Assembly: GCA_947624725.1 (NCBI GenBank)
Contig: CANQLP010000019.1
Span: forward strand, 1-23,255
DNA from: an uncultured Clostridia bacterium
Lineage (GTDB): Bacteria > Bacillota_A > Clostridia > TANB77 > CAG-508
Length of the DNA: 23,255 bases
Direction: 5' to 3'
Positions 22,808 through 23,255 of the stretch are shown here, piece after piece (position 1 is the stretch's first letter; the number at the start of each line of letters is the position of its first letter). The translations under genes were made by a program, and so were the position numbers. The notes under the pieces are model-generated. The model saw only the letters and a program-made list of their open reading frames with translations. It made no database searches and was not told the DNA's origin.

Positions 22808-22834
22808 ATGGAGGAAAAGACGAAAAACAAATAA
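22808..22834 (+). CDS. possible 8-residue leader peptide or gene remnant
   Basis: ATG GAG GAA AAG ACG AAA AAC AAA TAA encodes MEEKTKNK after an excellent AAGGAGG site (22793-22799) and the operator-like promoter. Such a strong site on an 8-codon frame is odd: it may be a leader peptide, or the start of a gene whose rest has been lost. I see no CGG here to extend it. Confidence 0.3.
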   Translation: MEEKTKNK

Positions 22835-22853
22835 AGAAATTTATTAAAGGAAA

Positions 22854-23054
22854 ATGTTATATGGCTATATAAAAATTTTGCTTTTACCAATTCTAAGAAA
22901 AATGTCAAAAATTGTTATTGACATTTGTAAAACAAATGGGTATAATGAAAATAAGTTCAAAAAAGAAACTAGAAAAATGCTAATGCAAAAATATTTAATT
23001 TGCGTTCAGTGCTTTGTCGCTGGTTTTCTCTCCAGCGCACTTCACTTAAATTAA
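22854..23054 (+). CDS. doubtful 66-residue ORF
   Basis: ATG 22854 follows AAAGGAA and encodes a basic peptide with a hydrophobic start (LYGYIKILLLPILRK). Its second half runs through a perfect promoter and a long hairpin, so coding is doubtful, and no family is recognised. It may be a remnant. Confidence 0.22.
   Translation: MLYGYIKILLLPILRKMSKIVIDICKTNGYNENKFKKETRKMLMQKYLICVQCFVAGFLSSALHLN
22918..22946 (+). promoter_or_regulatory. consensus promoter with palindromic operator in its spacer
   Basis: Perfect TTGACA (22918-22923), 17 bases, perfect TATAAT (22941-22946). The spacer holds a 7-bp inverted repeat CATTTGT-AAA-ACAAATG (22922-22938), and AAATGTCAA just upstream mirrors TTGACATTT over the -35 box. 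This strongly suggests a regulated promoter for the structured RNA downstream. Confidence 0.7.
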
Positions 23055-23064
23055 ATATTTTTAC
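22953..23064 (+). ncRNA. candidate ~110-nt structured small RNA
   Basis: Starting from the consensus promoter, the transcript would contain a perfect 15-bp outer stem, AAAAATATTTAATTT (22987-23001) with AAATTAAATATTTTT (23048-23062). Inside are AGTG/CACT and a CGCTGG/CCAGCG hairpin (23018-23023 with 23032-23037). The outer arm ends in five T, which may act as terminator. It might instead be only a terminator or a small palindromic repeat. No known RNA family is recognised. Confidence 0.45.
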
Positions 23065-23118
23065 ATAGTAAATATAAAGTTTATTATTTGAAACATAAAA
23101 TAAAGGAAAACCAAAACA

Positions 23119-23255
23119 ATGAAGAATAGAATAGTAACAATCGCTGAAACCCTTGCAGCTGTACACACACACACACACACACACACATGTAGCTTAGGGG
23201 ATAATTTAAGATACGAAAATTTGAATAAGACACATGAAATTTGTGCGTTATTTTT
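23119..23255 (+). CDS. truncated ORF with His-Thr repeat (5' part only)
   Basis: ATG 23119 lies 11 bases after AAAGGA and stays open to the window end, 45 codons. It reads MKNRIVTIAETLAAV, then alternating His-Thr from the (AC)12 tract, then CSLGDNLRYENLNKTHEIC. I do not recognise it. It could be a real gene with a phase-variable repeat, an attenuation leader rich in His/Thr, or a chance frame. The downstream sequence is needed. Confidence 0.3.
   Translation, partial: MKNRIVTIAETLAAVHTHTHTHTCSLGDNLRYENLNKTHEICALF
23163..23187 (+). repeat. (AC)12 dinucleotide microsatellite
   Basis: Twelve uninterrupted AC units plus one A. Long perfect dinucleotide tracts are rare in bacterial DNA and prone to slipped-strand length change; one unit more or less would shift the surrounding frame. 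GCTGTA on the left and TGTAGC on the right nearly mirror each other. Confidence 0.97.

Noticed and set aside
22969..23184. Minus-strand ORF rich in Cys-Val
   Set aside because: Its start is the reverse reading of the AC repeat, it lacks a ribosome site, and it runs through the hairpin.
23163..23187. CRISPR-like repeat
   Set aside because: It is a pure dinucleotide run without spacers; no repeat-spacer array was seen anywhere in the window.

Overview
The window is AT-rich, with strong AGGAGG-type ribosome binding sites, sigma-A-like promoters, AAA/GAA/AGA codon preference, mostly TAA stops, folate-dependent TrmFO, an L10 leader attenuator and a holB-ricT pair. This fits a low-GC Bacillota (Clostridia-like, probably an uncultured gut lineage). 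Species cannot be named from the sequence. TGG encodes Trp and TGA ends one small gene, so TGA does not look reassigned.

Layout. A tRNA-Gly(GCC) on the minus strand is followed by a 1568-residue secreted surface protein with an N-terminal thioester-type domain, five Ig-like repeats and a C-terminal membrane anchor (445-5151). Next come a small two-helix membrane protein on the minus strand with unusual codon use (5277-5552), trmFO (5667-6971) and a coiled-coil protein (7092-8525). The operon rpmG-secE-nusG-rplK-rplA-rplJ-rplL (8545-12403) follows, with a leader hairpin, a 125-bp palindrome between rplK and rplA, a candidate L1 site, an L10 leader attenuator and a long terminator hairpin; rpoBC does not follow. 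Then come an MTA/SAH-type deaminase, convergent galU, a divergent purM, a phosphoglycosyl transferase, a PhoB/PhoR-like two-component pair, lepB, holB, ricT, a 2[4Fe-4S] ferredoxin and a convergent membrane-anchored C39-like protease (21831-22579). The last ~650 bases are operator-like and structured, with a candidate small RNA and a (AC)12 microsatellite in a truncated ORF.

Main discovery candidate. Three otherwise well-conserved genes are broken in frame: trmFO three times, the histidine kinase twice and the C39-like protease twice. All seven breaks lie exactly at an in-frame CGG codon, and all seven are repaired by the same operation: skip the C and read the overlapping GGN as glycine. The repaired proteins have family-typical lengths and uninterrupted motifs (TrmFO 433 residues; HAMP linker; catalytic Cys-Gly of the protease). 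By eye I found one other in-frame CGG in the window, in the codon-atypical small membrane gene, where zero-frame reading seems needed. This suggests that CGG is vacant or rare in this organism and that CGGN sites are decoded with a +1 shift (or as a quadruplet), rather than that three core genes decayed independently. tRNA content, read support and peptide data would decide.
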